64,000 nucleotides of DNA, taken from NCBI RefSeq assembly GCF_037154085.1, contig NZ_JBANRM010000004.1, forward strand, positions 248,001 through 312,000, in the 5' to 3' direction. Under the pieces are notes generated by a model that saw nothing but the letters and a program-made list of their open reading frames with translations, searched no databases and was not told the DNA's origin. This stretch comes from Andeanibacterium fulvum (lineage in GTDB: Bacteria; Pseudomonadota; Alphaproteobacteria; Sphingomonadales; Sphingomonadaceae). Below, piece by piece: positions 7,747 through 16,406 of this stretch (the first letter of the stretch is position 1; the number at the start of each line of letters is the position of its first letter). Position numbers and translations under genes: made by a program.

Positions 7747-8904
7747 TCACCCTGTATGACCGCCAAGCTGCCCGGCCAGCCAGTCGGCGATATAATCGCG
7801 CGCGTAGGACATGTTGTCTGCCCCAACATGCTCCACCCCGCCCTCGCGCTCGGTGAATATCTTGAGTTCACGCAGCGGGGCATTAACCAGTTGGGCATAG
7901 CTGCGATCGGCATATTCCAGCGAGATCTGTCGGTCTTTCTCGCCATGAGTGACGAGGAAGGGCACCCGGATGCGCTCCATCACGCCTTCCAGATGCATCT
8001 CCTCCGCGCGGGCGAGGAATTCCTCCATGTCCTTCGCCCCGAAGGCCCACATTACATGCGCCCAGTAATGCGGCACGGGATTCTCGCCCTCGCGCCGGAT
8101 GCGCTTCTGCTGCACCTCGGCCCAATTGTGGTTCGCACCCCAGACGGCGCCTGCCGCAAAGCGCGGCTCGAACGCCACGGCGCGCGGGGCGAAATGGCCG
8201 CCAAGGCTTATGCCGGTCATCGCGATGCGATGCGGATCGGCGTCGGGCTGCGTTTCCAGCCAGTCCACCGCGCGCGATGCCCAGTTCTCGCTATGGGGAT
8301 CGACCGGCAGGCCCTGAAGACGCAGCGCCTCGCCACTGCCGGGCTGGTCGACGCACAGGGTGGAGACGCCGCGCCGGGCCAGCGCCTCTGGCAGGCGCGA
8401 CCAGTAGAGCAGTTCCTTGCAGCTATCGAGGCCGTTGCAATAGACCACCACCGGATGCGGCCCCGGCCCGGGAGCCCTTGTGTAGAGCGCGGGCATGGTG
8501 CCGTGGGCGAGCGGGATTTCCACTCTCTCGCGGTTGATCCGACCCAGCGCGGTCGAGCGGTCGAAGGCTGCGCGGGCACGCAGATAGGTCTCCTCCCGCC
8601 CCGCACTGCCCTGCGCCTGCATCCGTTCCGCCACCAACAGATAAAGCGCGGCGCGTTCCAGCTTGTCGGACGCGGAAAAGCCACGGCCCTTCGCCTCATC
8701 CTCGTCGGCAAGCTCGATCAGCCTGTCGGCCACGCGGACCCATTGCGCCATGAATTGCGGCGTGCCCGCATCGGCACCGCTATCGGCAGCATCGCGCAGG
8801 GGCAGGCACATATCCATGATCTCGCCGATCTGCGCGCCGCTCTCCAGCGCCATGGCCACCGACAGGTTCCAGACATAGTTCGGGAAGAATTCGAACAGCG
8901 CCAT
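7747..8904 (-). CDS. Alpha/beta hydrolase, FrsA / 2,6-dihydroxypseudooxynicotine hydrolase-like
   Basis: A 385-residue protein with an extra N-terminal helical region (about 1-130) before the alpha/beta hydrolase core. The nucleophile elbow is GISLGG, the acid lies in HGEKDRQ and the histidine in EHVGADN. The helical cap plus core resembles the hydrolases that cut carbon-carbon bonds of ring-attached ketones. Placed between an extradiol dioxygenase and an FAH protein, it probably hydrolyses a C-C bond in a ring-cleavage product. Start at the ATG 8902-8904, where the conserved N-terminus MALFEFFPNY begins. It ends 68 bp before the cupin. Confidence 0.82.
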   Translation of the reverse strand: MALFEFFPNYVWNLSVAMALESGAQIGEIMDMCLPLRDAADSGADAGTPQFMAQWVRVADRLIELADEDEAKGRGFSASDKLERAALYLLVAERMQAQGSAGREETYLRARAAFDRSTALGRINRERVEIPLAHGTMPALYTRAPGPGPHPVVVYCNGLDSCKELLYWSRLPEALARRGVSTLCVDQPGSGEALRLQGLPVDPHSENWASRAVDWLETQPDADPHRIAMTGISLGGHFAPRAVAFEPRFAAGAVWGANHNWAEVQQKRIRREGENPVPHYWAHVMWAFGAKDMEEFLARAEEMHLEGVMERIRVPFLVTHGEKDRQISLEYADRSYAQLVNAPLRELKIFTEREGGVEHVGADNMSYARDYIADWLAGQLGGHTG

Positions 8905-8908
8905 TGGC

Positions 8909-9811
8909 TCAGACTCCCGCCGGCTGAAACAGGCGCGCGTCGGGCGCGGCGTGCGGCATGGTCTGCGGTCCGCCAACGCCGACGCCCCACTGGTCCATGA
9001 TCCGCGGTGCGGGGGCATGGACCTGCGGCTGGTGCGTCTCGAAATCGACCTCTTCCAGTTCGGCCGTATATTCCACCGCGAAGCCGCCAGGCGTGACGAA
9101 ATAGCTGAACGTATTGTCCCCCGCCGTGTGCCGCCCCGGCCCCCAGCGGATTTCGATATCGTGCTGCTTCAGGCGGGAGATGCCACGCATCATCCCGTCC
9201 ACACCCGCCATGTCGTAGGCGACGTGGTTCAGGCAGGGCGGCCCGGGCAGGATCGCGATCCGGTGATGGGCGGAATTGCAGCGCAGGAAGCACATGAAAT
9301 CGCCCAGCCAGTCCGAAACGCGGAAGCCCAGCACATCGGTGAAGAAGCGCACCAGCGCCTGATGATCGGGCGAATGGAGCACGATATGGCTGATGCGCAG
9401 CGGAATGCCTTCCCAGCGTTCAACCTCGCGGCTTGAACCGACCTCAACTCCACTTGAGATTTCAAATGGCAGGCCATCCAGGCTGAAGAATCGGAAGCCA
9501 TAACCGCCGCCCGGCCCCTCCAGCGCCTGCGGACCGTGGACGATGCGGCAGCCGGCTTCTGCGACCTTGCGGTGCAGTTCCTCCACATCGGCGGGCCCCG
9601 CAGCCGCGAGCGCGATCACGTCCACATGATCGGCATCCGATGCGCGCAGGCGCACCACGTGATGCTCACTGCTTCCGGCGGCCTTGAACCACGCCATACC
9701 CTCGGCCGAGGCGACCTCTTCCAGTCCCCATTTCGCGGCATAGAAGGCTCGCTCGGCATCGAAACCGGTCACGCCGTAGCCGACATAGCGAATATCCGTC
9801 ACACGGCTCAT
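8909..9811 (-). CDS. VOC-superfamily type I extradiol ring-cleavage dioxygenase
   Basis: 300 residues with two vicinal-oxygen-chelate modules. In the C-terminal module the iron ligands can be read: His in RISHIVLHSP, His in LNHVAYDM and Glu in FAVEYTAELE, in the order of 2,3-dihydroxybiphenyl dioxygenase-like enzymes. It would open a catechol-type ring next to a hydroxyl (meta cleavage) using Fe(II) and O2. Start at ATG 9809-9811, before the first beta strand (TDIRYVGYGV). The flavin monooxygenase just upstream likely makes the catechol. Confidence 0.85.
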   Translation of the reverse strand: MSRVTDIRYVGYGVTGFDAERAFYAAKWGLEEVASAEGMAWFKAAGSSEHHVVRLRASDADHVDVIALAAAGPADVEELHRKVAEAGCRIVHGPQALEGPGGGYGFRFFSLDGLPFEISSGVEVGSSREVERWEGIPLRISHIVLHSPDHQALVRFFTDVLGFRVSDWLGDFMCFLRCNSAHHRIAILPGPPCLNHVAYDMAGVDGMMRGISRLKQHDIEIRWGPGRHTAGDNTFSYFVTPGGFAVEYTAELEEVDFETHQPQVHAPAPRIMDQWGVGVGGPQTMPHAAPDARLFQPAGV

Positions 9812-9824
9812 GGCCTGTCCTTTC

Positions 9825-10940
9825 TCAGATCGGTTGTGCGGTGAAGTGGAACATCTCGGCGGTCGCCTTGGCATTATCGACCAGCGGGCCCTTGCCGAGC
9901 TGGCCCATGCAGATGGCCAGGCTGGCGCGCACGATATAGGCGCAGCGATCGAAGCGGCGGGCGCGATAGGCCGTCAGCGCTTCCTCGACAGTGGCATGGC
10001 GGGCAAGCTCCTCTGCCAGCACCAGACTGTCCTCGATCGCCATGCCCGCGCCCTGCCCGAGATGCGGCGTGGTGGCGTGGACGGCGTCGCCCAGCAGCAC
10101 CACCCGGCCCTTGTGCCACGGCCCTTCCACCAGCATGCCTTCCAGCGGGCGATAGACAACGCCATCATCGTCAGTGATCTGTTCCGCCAGATCGCGGATC
10201 GCCGGAGCGCAGCCTTCAAGGCGGGATCGCATGGCCGCCGCCAGCCCCTCGCGCGGATAGCGCGGGTTTCCCGGCTCGGGCGTGGTGGCATAGAGATACA
10301 TCACATCCTGCCCGATGGGAACAAGGCCCACGCCGATCCGGCCATTATAGGCATGCAGTGCGTCCAGCCCCGGCGTGCGGGGCAGATTGTATCGCCACAC
10401 CGCCTGTCCGGTGAATTGCGGCGTTTCCGCCTCCGGGAACAGCATCGCACGGGTCTGCGAATAGACGCCGTCCGCCCCGATCACGAGATCGTAGGTGCCG
10501 CTGCTTCCATCCGAGAATTCTACCCGCACCCCTTCAGCGCCATTGGCAATTTCGCTGGCCGTCACACCCAGCCGCACCTCGGCCCCAGCCGCCAGAGCAG
10601 CATCGCCCAGCAGCTTGTGCAGCGCGGGCCGCCCCACGCCAAGATTGGCGGGATAGCTTTCCAGCAGGCGCGGCGAAGGAACGCGGGCGATCCTCGTACC
10701 GTCAGGCATAAAGACTTCCACTGCATCGAAGCCGACGCCGGATGCGACATAGCCTTCCAGCAGCCCAAGCTCAGCCACGGCACGCAGCACATTGCCCTGT
10801 TGGATGATCCCCACGCCATAGACGGACCAGCTAGGGTCCTTCTCGATCACCGTAACGGCGAAACCGCTCTGGCGAAGGGCAATGGCCGATGTCAGCCCGC
10901 CAATCCCGCCGCCGATGACCAGCACCGACAAATCCTGCAT
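9825..10940 (-). CDS. FAD-dependent aromatic monooxygenase (hydroxylase)
   Basis: Group A flavoprotein hydroxylase of 371 residues. The FAD/NAD fold opens with VLVIGGGIGGL at the extreme N-terminus (GxGxxG) and ends its first strand pair in VIEKD. The second FAD motif, GDAVHATTPHLGQGAG, is near residue 280, with DG (GADGVYS) about midway. It is of 3-hydroxybenzoate 6-hydroxylase / salicylate hydroxylase type and would add a hydroxyl to a phenol. Start at ATG 10938-10940; upstream lie four TCAATC/GATTGA half-sites. First gene of the five-gene operon. Confidence 0.88.
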   Translation of the reverse strand: MQDLSVLVIGGGIGGLTSAIALRQSGFAVTVIEKDPSWSVYGVGIIQQGNVLRAVAELGLLEGYVASGVGFDAVEVFMPDGTRIARVPSPRLLESYPANLGVGRPALHKLLGDAALAAGAEVRLGVTASEIANGAEGVRVEFSDGSSGTYDLVIGADGVYSQTRAMLFPEAETPQFTGQAVWRYNLPRTPGLDALHAYNGRIGVGLVPIGQDVMYLYATTPEPGNPRYPREGLAAAMRSRLEGCAPAIRDLAEQITDDDGVVYRPLEGMLVEGPWHKGRVVLLGDAVHATTPHLGQGAGMAIEDSLVLAEELARHATVEEALTAYRARRFDRCAYIVRASLAICMGQLGKGPLVDNAKATAEMFHFTAQPI

Positions 10941-10990
10941 CCTATGCCTTCCCGATTCTTCTCCGTTGGGGAGAAGGTAGGGCAGACAGT

Positions 10991-11035
10991 TCAATCCGAA
11001 AAAGCGATTGATATTATCATATTCAATCAGATTGA
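10991..11035. promoter_or_regulatory. Nod-box-like LysR operator with four TCAATC/GATTGA half-sites
   Basis: In the 96-bp gap between the LysR gene and the monooxygenase lie tcaatc (10991), gattga (11006), tcaatc (11023) and gattga (11030). The first pair forms exactly ATC-N9-GAT (10994-11008), the core that NodD recognises in nod boxes. The last pair is a perfect 13-bp palindrome. Spacing and position suit binding by the adjacent NodD-like regulator to control the operon. Confidence 0.65.
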
Positions 11036-11036
11036 T

Positions 11037-11948
11037 TTATATTTGGATTTGCGTGGCCTCGCGCCGCAATTCGCCACGCAACCAGCGCAGGCCTTCGTCC
11101 ATCTCCCGCGCCCGATGGAATTGCATCGCTTCGCGCATGACCGGGAAGGGGAACGGAATTTCGGCAATCGCCAGCGGGAAATGGGCCACCAGCAGGCGGG
11201 CCAGCCTCTCATGCACGATGGCGATCCGCTGGGTCCCCTCGATCAGCCAGGGCAGCATGGTGAAGCTGCCGCAGGTGATCTCCACCCTGCGAGCGTAGCC
11301 CATCTGCTCGATCTGGCGATCAGCGAAGGACGGCACGCGATTGCTGCCGACATGGACCGCAACATGCCCCAACCTGCCGAAATCCGCCTGAGAGAAGTGC
11401 CCCGCAAAGGCGGGATTATCCGCCCAGCCGACGATCACCTGCCGCTCCTCGCACAGCAATTCGCAGGGCTGGCCCGGCTGTGCAAAATCTTCGGGCGTCA
11501 CGATCAGATCGGCTTTGCCTTCCATCACCAGCTGCGCGGCTTCCTCGGCCGGCAGCATCAGCTCGAGCCTGATCCCCGGCGCCTCCTGCGCCAGCCGGGC
11601 GGCCAGTGGGGCGACGACCGAGCTGGTGATATAATCCGAAGCCACAATGCGGAAGGCCCGCCGGGTGGCGGCCGGATCGAAGCGCGCGGAGGCGGTAATC
11701 AGCGCCTCCGCATCGCCCAGCAACTGGTTGATCGGCCCGGCAAGGCTTTCTGCATGCGGCGTGGGATGCATCCGCCTGCCATGGACGACCAGCAGCTCAT
11801 CCTGGAAATAGTCCCGTAGGCGGGACAACGCCGCGCTCATGGCCGGCTGGCTGACATTCAGCCGCCGGGCCGCGCGCGTGACGTTCCGTTCTTCCAGCAA
11901 CACCTGAAAGGCGAGCAGCAGGTTGAGATCGAGTCCCTTGAAACGCAT
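11037..11948 (-). CDS. LysR family transcriptional regulator, NodD/FdeR-like
   Basis: 303-residue LysR regulator: N-terminal winged helix-turn-helix at about 5-65, effector domain after residue 90. The opening MRFKGLDLNLLLAF and the helix-turn-helix LNVSQPAMSAALSRLR closely follow NodD, the flavonoid-responsive activator of rhizobia; related sphingomonad regulators (LinR, PcpR) share it. The gene points the same way as the operon it precedes, with the operator between. A phenolic or flavonoid effector is inferred, not shown. Confidence 0.92.
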   Translation of the reverse strand: MRFKGLDLNLLLAFQVLLEERNVTRAARRLNVSQPAMSAALSRLRDYFQDELLVVHGRRMHPTPHAESLAGPINQLLGDAEALITASARFDPAATRRAFRIVASDYITSSVVAPLAARLAQEAPGIRLELMLPAEEAAQLVMEGKADLIVTPEDFAQPGQPCELLCEERQVIVGWADNPAFAGHFSQADFGRLGHVAVHVGSNRVPSFADRQIEQMGYARRVEITCGSFTMLPWLIEGTQRIAIVHERLARLLVAHFPLAIAEIPFPFPVMREAMQFHRAREMDEGLRWLRGELRREATQIQI

Positions 11949-12011
11949 TTCCCATCCGTTTCATGGATTGAAATCCATGGGAACAAGAAATACGCGTGAT
12001 ACCCGTGCAGG

Positions 12012-13697
12012 TCAGCCTTGCAACACCACGGCGCCATCCTTGCGCGCCAGCGCGAAGCGATTGACCACCAGCGTGCGGTAATCGGGCTTGAGCACCGTAT
12101 CGACCGCCACGAAGCTTGCCTGCCCGCCCGCGCGCGTCAGTTCGAGGCGGACATAGCCCTGATGCATGTTGTCGGTCCAAACCACCTCGGGATTGTGATC
12201 CGCGAAGACCTTGTCGAACTTCACCGAAAGCTCCGGCCCGAAGCCGCTAGCCATGAAATCGCCGGGCGAGGTAATGCCCGCCGTGCCCAGTTCGACGCCC
12301 GCCGGGCGGCCAGAGGAATCGGCCAGTTGGTTGGCCCAGAAGCTGTGACTGTCGCCCGTAAGGAAGACCAGATCGCCCGCGCCCGCCTTGCGGCTGAGAT
12401 CGTAGAGCCGCTCGCGCGCCCATTCGTAGCCATCCCAGGTGTCGGGATAGAATGGCAGGTTCCACTTGCCCTTCCACGCCAGCGCCCGCGCTTCCAGCGA
12501 GGCATCGGCGGCAGGTTCCGCCATCAGGCCGAGCGCCACCACGTCAGGCACATTGGTGCGCGCGATGGGCATCGGGTTGCCGATCAGGCGCCAGGGCTGT
12601 CCGCCTGCCACGGATTGCTCGAGCGCAGCGGAAAGGTCCGCCTCAAGCTCGGGCGCCAGCATGGTGCGGCCCGGCGCACCGATCACGTCCTTCACCAGAT
12701 GGCGGGCGTCGTCGGCGCTGGCGATCTTGTCTGCGTAATCGAGATAGTCGACCTGCAAGGCGCGGGCCGTGTGGCGGGTTTCCAGCGTGAACAGGGTGGC
12801 CAGATCGCCGAAGCTGTAGCTGCGCCAGAACTGCATCCGGCTGCGGCCCTTCTGCGCCAGCCATTCCGGTTCGCGCACGGGCATCCATTCAAAATAGGCC
12901 TGGATCGAGGCCGCGCGGCGGGCCTGCCAATCGCCTTCCTTGTCCGGCTGGTGGTTCTGTGCCCCACCAGTCCAGGGATTGTTCGCGCTTTCGTGATCGT
13001 CCCAGCAGGCAAGCAGGCTGTGCGCGGCCAGCATCACCTGCGAACCGGCATCCGTCTTGTACTGGGCATGGCGGGTCCGATAGTCCGACAGGCTGACGAT
13101 CTCATGCGCCGGTTCATGGCGGCGGCCGATCGTGCGGCCGACATCGTCGCCCCAGCTATCCTGCCCATATTCGTAGATGTAATCGCCCGTGTGCAGCACG
13201 AAATCGACGTCCGCGTCGCGCGCAATCGCATCATAGGCGTTGAAGAAACCGAAGGGGTAATTGGAGCAGGAGGCAAGCGCGATGCCCAGCCGGTCCAGCT
13301 GCCCTTCAGGAAGCGTCCGGGCCCGGCCCACGGGGGAAATCGCATCGCCAAGCTGGAAGCGGTAATAATAGGCCGCACCCGGCTCCAGCCCGTCGGCCAG
13401 CAGCTTCACCGTATAGTCACGCTCCGGCCCGGTTGTGGCGGTGCCCTGCTTCACGATCTTTTCGAAGGCAAGGTCGCTCGCCAGCTGCCAGCGCACCTCC
13501 GGCGTGCCTTCCGCCGTCACGCGGGTCCACAGCACCACGCTGGTCCGATCGGGATCGCCGCTCGCCACGCCGTGACGGAACACCGGATTGGCCGACAGGT
13601 CATGCGCCGCCGCACGCCAGGGAAGAGTGGCGAGGAAAGTCGTTCCGGCAAGACCGGCAAGAGTGGTGCGGCGAGTGACGGGGGCGGCAAAGGCCAT
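12012..13697 (-). CDS. phoD: Alkaline phosphatase D family protein (Tat-exported PhoD)
   Basis: Phosphodiesterase/phosphomonoesterase of 561 residues, exported folded. The N-terminus has a twin-arginine signal (TRRTTLAGLAG followed by a hydrophobic run and an Ala-rich cleavage site). The PhoD N-domain FRHGVASGDPDRTSVVLWTRV is followed by metal-site motifs: CSNYPFGFF, DFVLHTGDYIYEYG, LACWDDHESANN and LTGDSHSFWANQL. It would release phosphate from organic esters in the periplasm. Downstream of a TonB receptor on the same strand but separated by a probable terminator. An orphan tatA lies 2.7 kb upstream. Confidence 0.92.
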   Translation of the reverse strand: MAFAAPVTRRTTLAGLAGTTFLATLPWRAAAHDLSANPVFRHGVASGDPDRTSVVLWTRVTAEGTPEVRWQLASDLAFEKIVKQGTATTGPERDYTVKLLADGLEPGAAYYYRFQLGDAISPVGRARTLPEGQLDRLGIALASCSNYPFGFFNAYDAIARDADVDFVLHTGDYIYEYGQDSWGDDVGRTIGRRHEPAHEIVSLSDYRTRHAQYKTDAGSQVMLAAHSLLACWDDHESANNPWTGGAQNHQPDKEGDWQARRAASIQAYFEWMPVREPEWLAQKGRSRMQFWRSYSFGDLATLFTLETRHTARALQVDYLDYADKIASADDARHLVKDVIGAPGRTMLAPELEADLSAALEQSVAGGQPWRLIGNPMPIARTNVPDVVALGLMAEPAADASLEARALAWKGKWNLPFYPDTWDGYEWARERLYDLSRKAGAGDLVFLTGDSHSFWANQLADSSGRPAGVELGTAGITSPGDFMASGFGPELSVKFDKVFADHNPEVVWTDNMHQGYVRLELTRAGGQASFVAVDTVLKPDYRTLVVNRFALARKDGAVVLQG

Positions 13698-13762
13698 GGT
13701 GGGAGCTCCGGTTGCGGGATCTGGTTAGAAAGACATTGAACCGGCCATGTTTCAGCCAGATG

Positions 13763-13791
13763 GAAAGGGCGCCCCCGCAAAGGAGCGCCCC
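13763..13791 (-). terminator. Probable terminator after the TonB receptor
   Basis: Inverted repeat GGGCGC / GCGCCC (12-nt loop) in the 159-bp gap, followed on the minus strand by TTTCC. It separates the receptor from phoD. The T tract is short, so readthrough is possible. Confidence 0.5.
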
Positions 13792-13856
13792 GAATTCCAT
13801 GCCGAAACCGGACGGGCAGGCACGGCGGAGAATGACCTCCGCCGTGCCCGGCCGGA

Positions 13857-16175
13857 TCAGAAGCCGGCCTTGACGGTCACGAAGACCTGACGGGGAGCAC
13901 CGACCAGCAGGGTCTGGCGGTCGCCCGAATTGCCGTAGCCGCCCGAACCGATGGTCGAGATATACTGCTTGTCGAGCAGGTTGGTGGCGTTCAGCTGCAA
14001 CTCGATCTTGTCGGTGAAGCGATAGCCGATGCTGGCATCGGCCAGCAGGCGTGCATCTACCGACTGGTCGTTCAGGTAAGTGAAGTAGCGTTCCGACATC
14101 CAGTTGAGGCCGACGCGGCCGAAGATCGTGCCATCGTCATAGGCCAGTTCGCCACGCAGCATATGTTCGGGGCTGTCAGTCAGCGTCTTGCCCTTGATGG
14201 CGGAAATCACGTTGCCATCGCCGTCCAGCACGTCGTCGCGATAGGTCGCGTCGGTGTAGCTGTAGGACGCATAGAGCGAGAAATTGCTGCCCAGCTTGAG
14301 ATCGCCCGCCGCTTCGAAGCCGATCGAACGGACCGAACCGACATTCTGCAGCGCGCTGGGGTTGCCCTGGATCGAGGAGCCGACTGCGACCGAAAGCAGG
14401 CGGTTCTGGAAGTTCACCAGATAGACGCCGATCACGCCGTTGAAGCTGGAGGTGTTGTAGCGCAAACCTGCTTCATAGGTGTCCGAGCTTTCTGGCTTCA
14501 GCGTATCCTTGATCGCATCGAACCCGGCCTGATTGGTCGAGAACGGGCCAGTCGTGGTGGCCGAGGCATAGGCCCGGGTCGATTGCGTGAAGCCGGCGAA
14601 GACTTCGGCATTATCCGACAGTTCGTAGACTAGGCCGACATGCGGCTGGAACCAATCTTCCGCCGTGATCTTGCCTTCCGGATAGCTCGCCTGCACCACG
14701 GCATCGGCTTCGTTGGTGACCTTGAAGCCCTTCCAGCCCAGATTCACCTTCAGCGATCCGAGGTCGATCTTGTAGGCCACGAAATATTGCAGCGTGTCAG
14801 TGGTGAAATCGAATTCCCACTGGGTGAAGAACGGGTTCTTCGGATAATCGCGGAATGAGAAGCCCGGATCGGTGCGGCTTGCCAGCGCGTAGAAGCGGCG
14901 GGCCTGATTGAACTCATTATGTTCGTACCAGCCGCCCACGCTGACCTGATTGCTGCCTAGATCGATGTCGAGCGAGCCGAAGATACCGCCACGGTCGATC
15001 TCATATTCGGTGGTGCGAACCGAGATCGGCGTGCCGTTGGGGCTGGGAACGTAAGGCGTCGCCCACAGGCCCATGCCGCGATTGTTGTGGTAGTACCCCT
15101 TGACCGAGAGGTTCACCTTGTCGCCCAGCGGCGCCTTCACGCCCAGCGAGGCGACAAAGTCCTTACGCAGGCCTGCCGCATCGTAATAGGCATCGTCGAC
15201 ATATTTGTAATTGCCCGGGAACACCTTGCCCGCGGCCGGATTGCTCGGCGCAAGGCCGGTAATATCCGAAAGACCGTCGGCACCCGGCAGGCCGGTGGTG
15301 TTATTGAAGGAGTCGATATTGTTGGCAACGTCGGCGAGTTGGATCGCCAGAGCATAATCGCCGAACAGATTGTCGGAATCGTAGCCGAGCCGGTCCAGCA
15401 TATCGAGCGACATGTCCTGGTAGTCCTGCTCGCGGCGGTCCGAATAGCTCAGCCAGCCGTCGACTTCGGCCTGACCCACCGGGATCACGACCTTGGCATT
15501 GACCATGTGCTGGTCCTGCGTGCCCTTACCCTTGTACTTGTCGGTCGAGCCATAGGCATAGCTGACAAAGCCGCGCGGGCCATTGGCGCTGCCGGCATTG
15601 AGGCGCACGAAACCGCGCATCGTATCGTTGCTGCCGTAAGTGGCGGCAGCGTCGGCGGCGAAATGGTCTTCCGGATCGCGCGAGAAGCTCTGCACGGTGC
15701 CGCCCAGATTGTTGGTCGACTGCGTGCCCAGCGTGCCCGCGCCCTGCGACACTTCCACGCGGCCCACGTTTTCGGGGCTGATCACGCGGCTGATATGCAG
15801 GCCGTTATGGTTGCCATAGGTCATATCGCCCAGCGGGATGCCGTCGAACGTGAAGCCCAGCTGGTTCTGGTTGAAGCTGCGGATCGAAACGCGGGTGGAC
15901 CATTCGTAATTGCCGAAGGGGTCGGCCGCCTGGAAGTTGACGCTGGGCAGCTTCTCGATCGCCTTCAGCGGGCTGGTGCCCGGCAGCAGGGTGACGATAT
16001 CGTCCGAGGAGATTTCCTGCACCTGGCGGGTTTCGCCCTTGCCGTAGACGACGATTTCATTGTCGGTCGTCTCGGCGGCCGCCGCTGCTTCTTCGGCATG
16101 GGCGGAATTGGCTAGCGCGAGGCAGGTCAGACTGGCGCCAATGAGCACGCCCGCACGGAGCTGATGGAGTCGCAT
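13857..16175 (-). CDS. TonB-dependent outer-membrane receptor
   Basis: 772-residue outer-membrane receptor energised by TonB-ExbBD. Signal peptide at residues 1-27 (cleavage after AHA), TonB-box-like NEIVVYGKG at about 39-47, plug domain with SIRSFNQNQLGFTFDGIPLGDMTYGNHNG, then a 22-strand barrel ending in VFVTVKAGF with the terminal aromatic residue used for barrel assembly. The substrate is unknown; the phosphatase downstream hints at an organophosphate or metal, but FecA-type features are not decisive. In the leader, cagtttag occurs twice, 31 bp apart (16239, 16270), and a CRP-like dyad lies at 16256-16271. Confidence 0.93.
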   Translation of the reverse strand: MRLHQLRAGVLIGASLTCLALANSAHAEEAAAAAETTDNEIVVYGKGETRQVQEISSDDIVTLLPGTSPLKAIEKLPSVNFQAADPFGNYEWSTRVSIRSFNQNQLGFTFDGIPLGDMTYGNHNGLHISRVISPENVGRVEVSQGAGTLGTQSTNNLGGTVQSFSRDPEDHFAADAAATYGSNDTMRGFVRLNAGSANGPRGFVSYAYGSTDKYKGKGTQDQHMVNAKVVIPVGQAEVDGWLSYSDRREQDYQDMSLDMLDRLGYDSDNLFGDYALAIQLADVANNIDSFNNTTGLPGADGLSDITGLAPSNPAAGKVFPGNYKYVDDAYYDAAGLRKDFVASLGVKAPLGDKVNLSVKGYYHNNRGMGLWATPYVPSPNGTPISVRTTEYEIDRGGIFGSLDIDLGSNQVSVGGWYEHNEFNQARRFYALASRTDPGFSFRDYPKNPFFTQWEFDFTTDTLQYFVAYKIDLGSLKVNLGWKGFKVTNEADAVVQASYPEGKITAEDWFQPHVGLVYELSDNAEVFAGFTQSTRAYASATTTGPFSTNQAGFDAIKDTLKPESSDTYEAGLRYNTSSFNGVIGVYLVNFQNRLLSVAVGSSIQGNPSALQNVGSVRSIGFEAAGDLKLGSNFSLYASYSYTDATYRDDVLDGDGNVISAIKGKTLTDSPEHMLRGELAYDDGTIFGRVGLNWMSERYFTYLNDQSVDARLLADASIGYRFTDKIELQLNATNLLDKQYISTIGSGGYGNSGDRQTLLVGAPRQVFVTVKAGF

Positions 16176-16238
16176 TTTGGTCCCTCATGGTTTTTTGTTG
16201 CAGCGCGGCATTGACGAGGGATTTTGAAATGCGAGGGT

Positions 16239-16277
16239 CAGTTTAGGGACGGAATCGTGACTTTCTTGACAGTTTAG
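16239..16277. promoter_or_regulatory. Direct repeats and CRP-like dyad upstream of the TonB receptor
   Basis: CAGTTTAG occurs at 16239-16246 and 16270-16277, three helical turns apart. Between and overlapping them is CGTGA-N6-TGACA (16256-16271), an imperfect match to the CRP/FNR-type TGTGA-N6-TCACA. A similar dyad lies upstream of the second TonB system at 59872-59887. The 16176-16406 stretch otherwise holds no gene. Confidence 0.3.
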
Positions 16278-16406
16278 TTTCAAATGAGAACTTGTGCTGC
16301 ATCGCAGAAGAAAGGTGCCGCCTGACCGGCCCCACAGGCGCACGAGAAGGCCCGCCGCGATGCGGCGTTATGGCTCTGTGCATCGCCCCGCGAAGGGCAG
16401 GCGGGA

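Noticed and set aside
9810..11819. A 669-codon plus-strand frame across the monooxygenase and LysR genes
   Set aside because: Composition (His, Arg, Gln rich) and lack of motifs mark it as a shadow of the two minus-strand genes.
16176..16406. Cobalamin riboswitch upstream of the TonB receptor
   Set aside because: No B12-box or conserved core was found; only direct repeats and a CRP-like dyad are visible.
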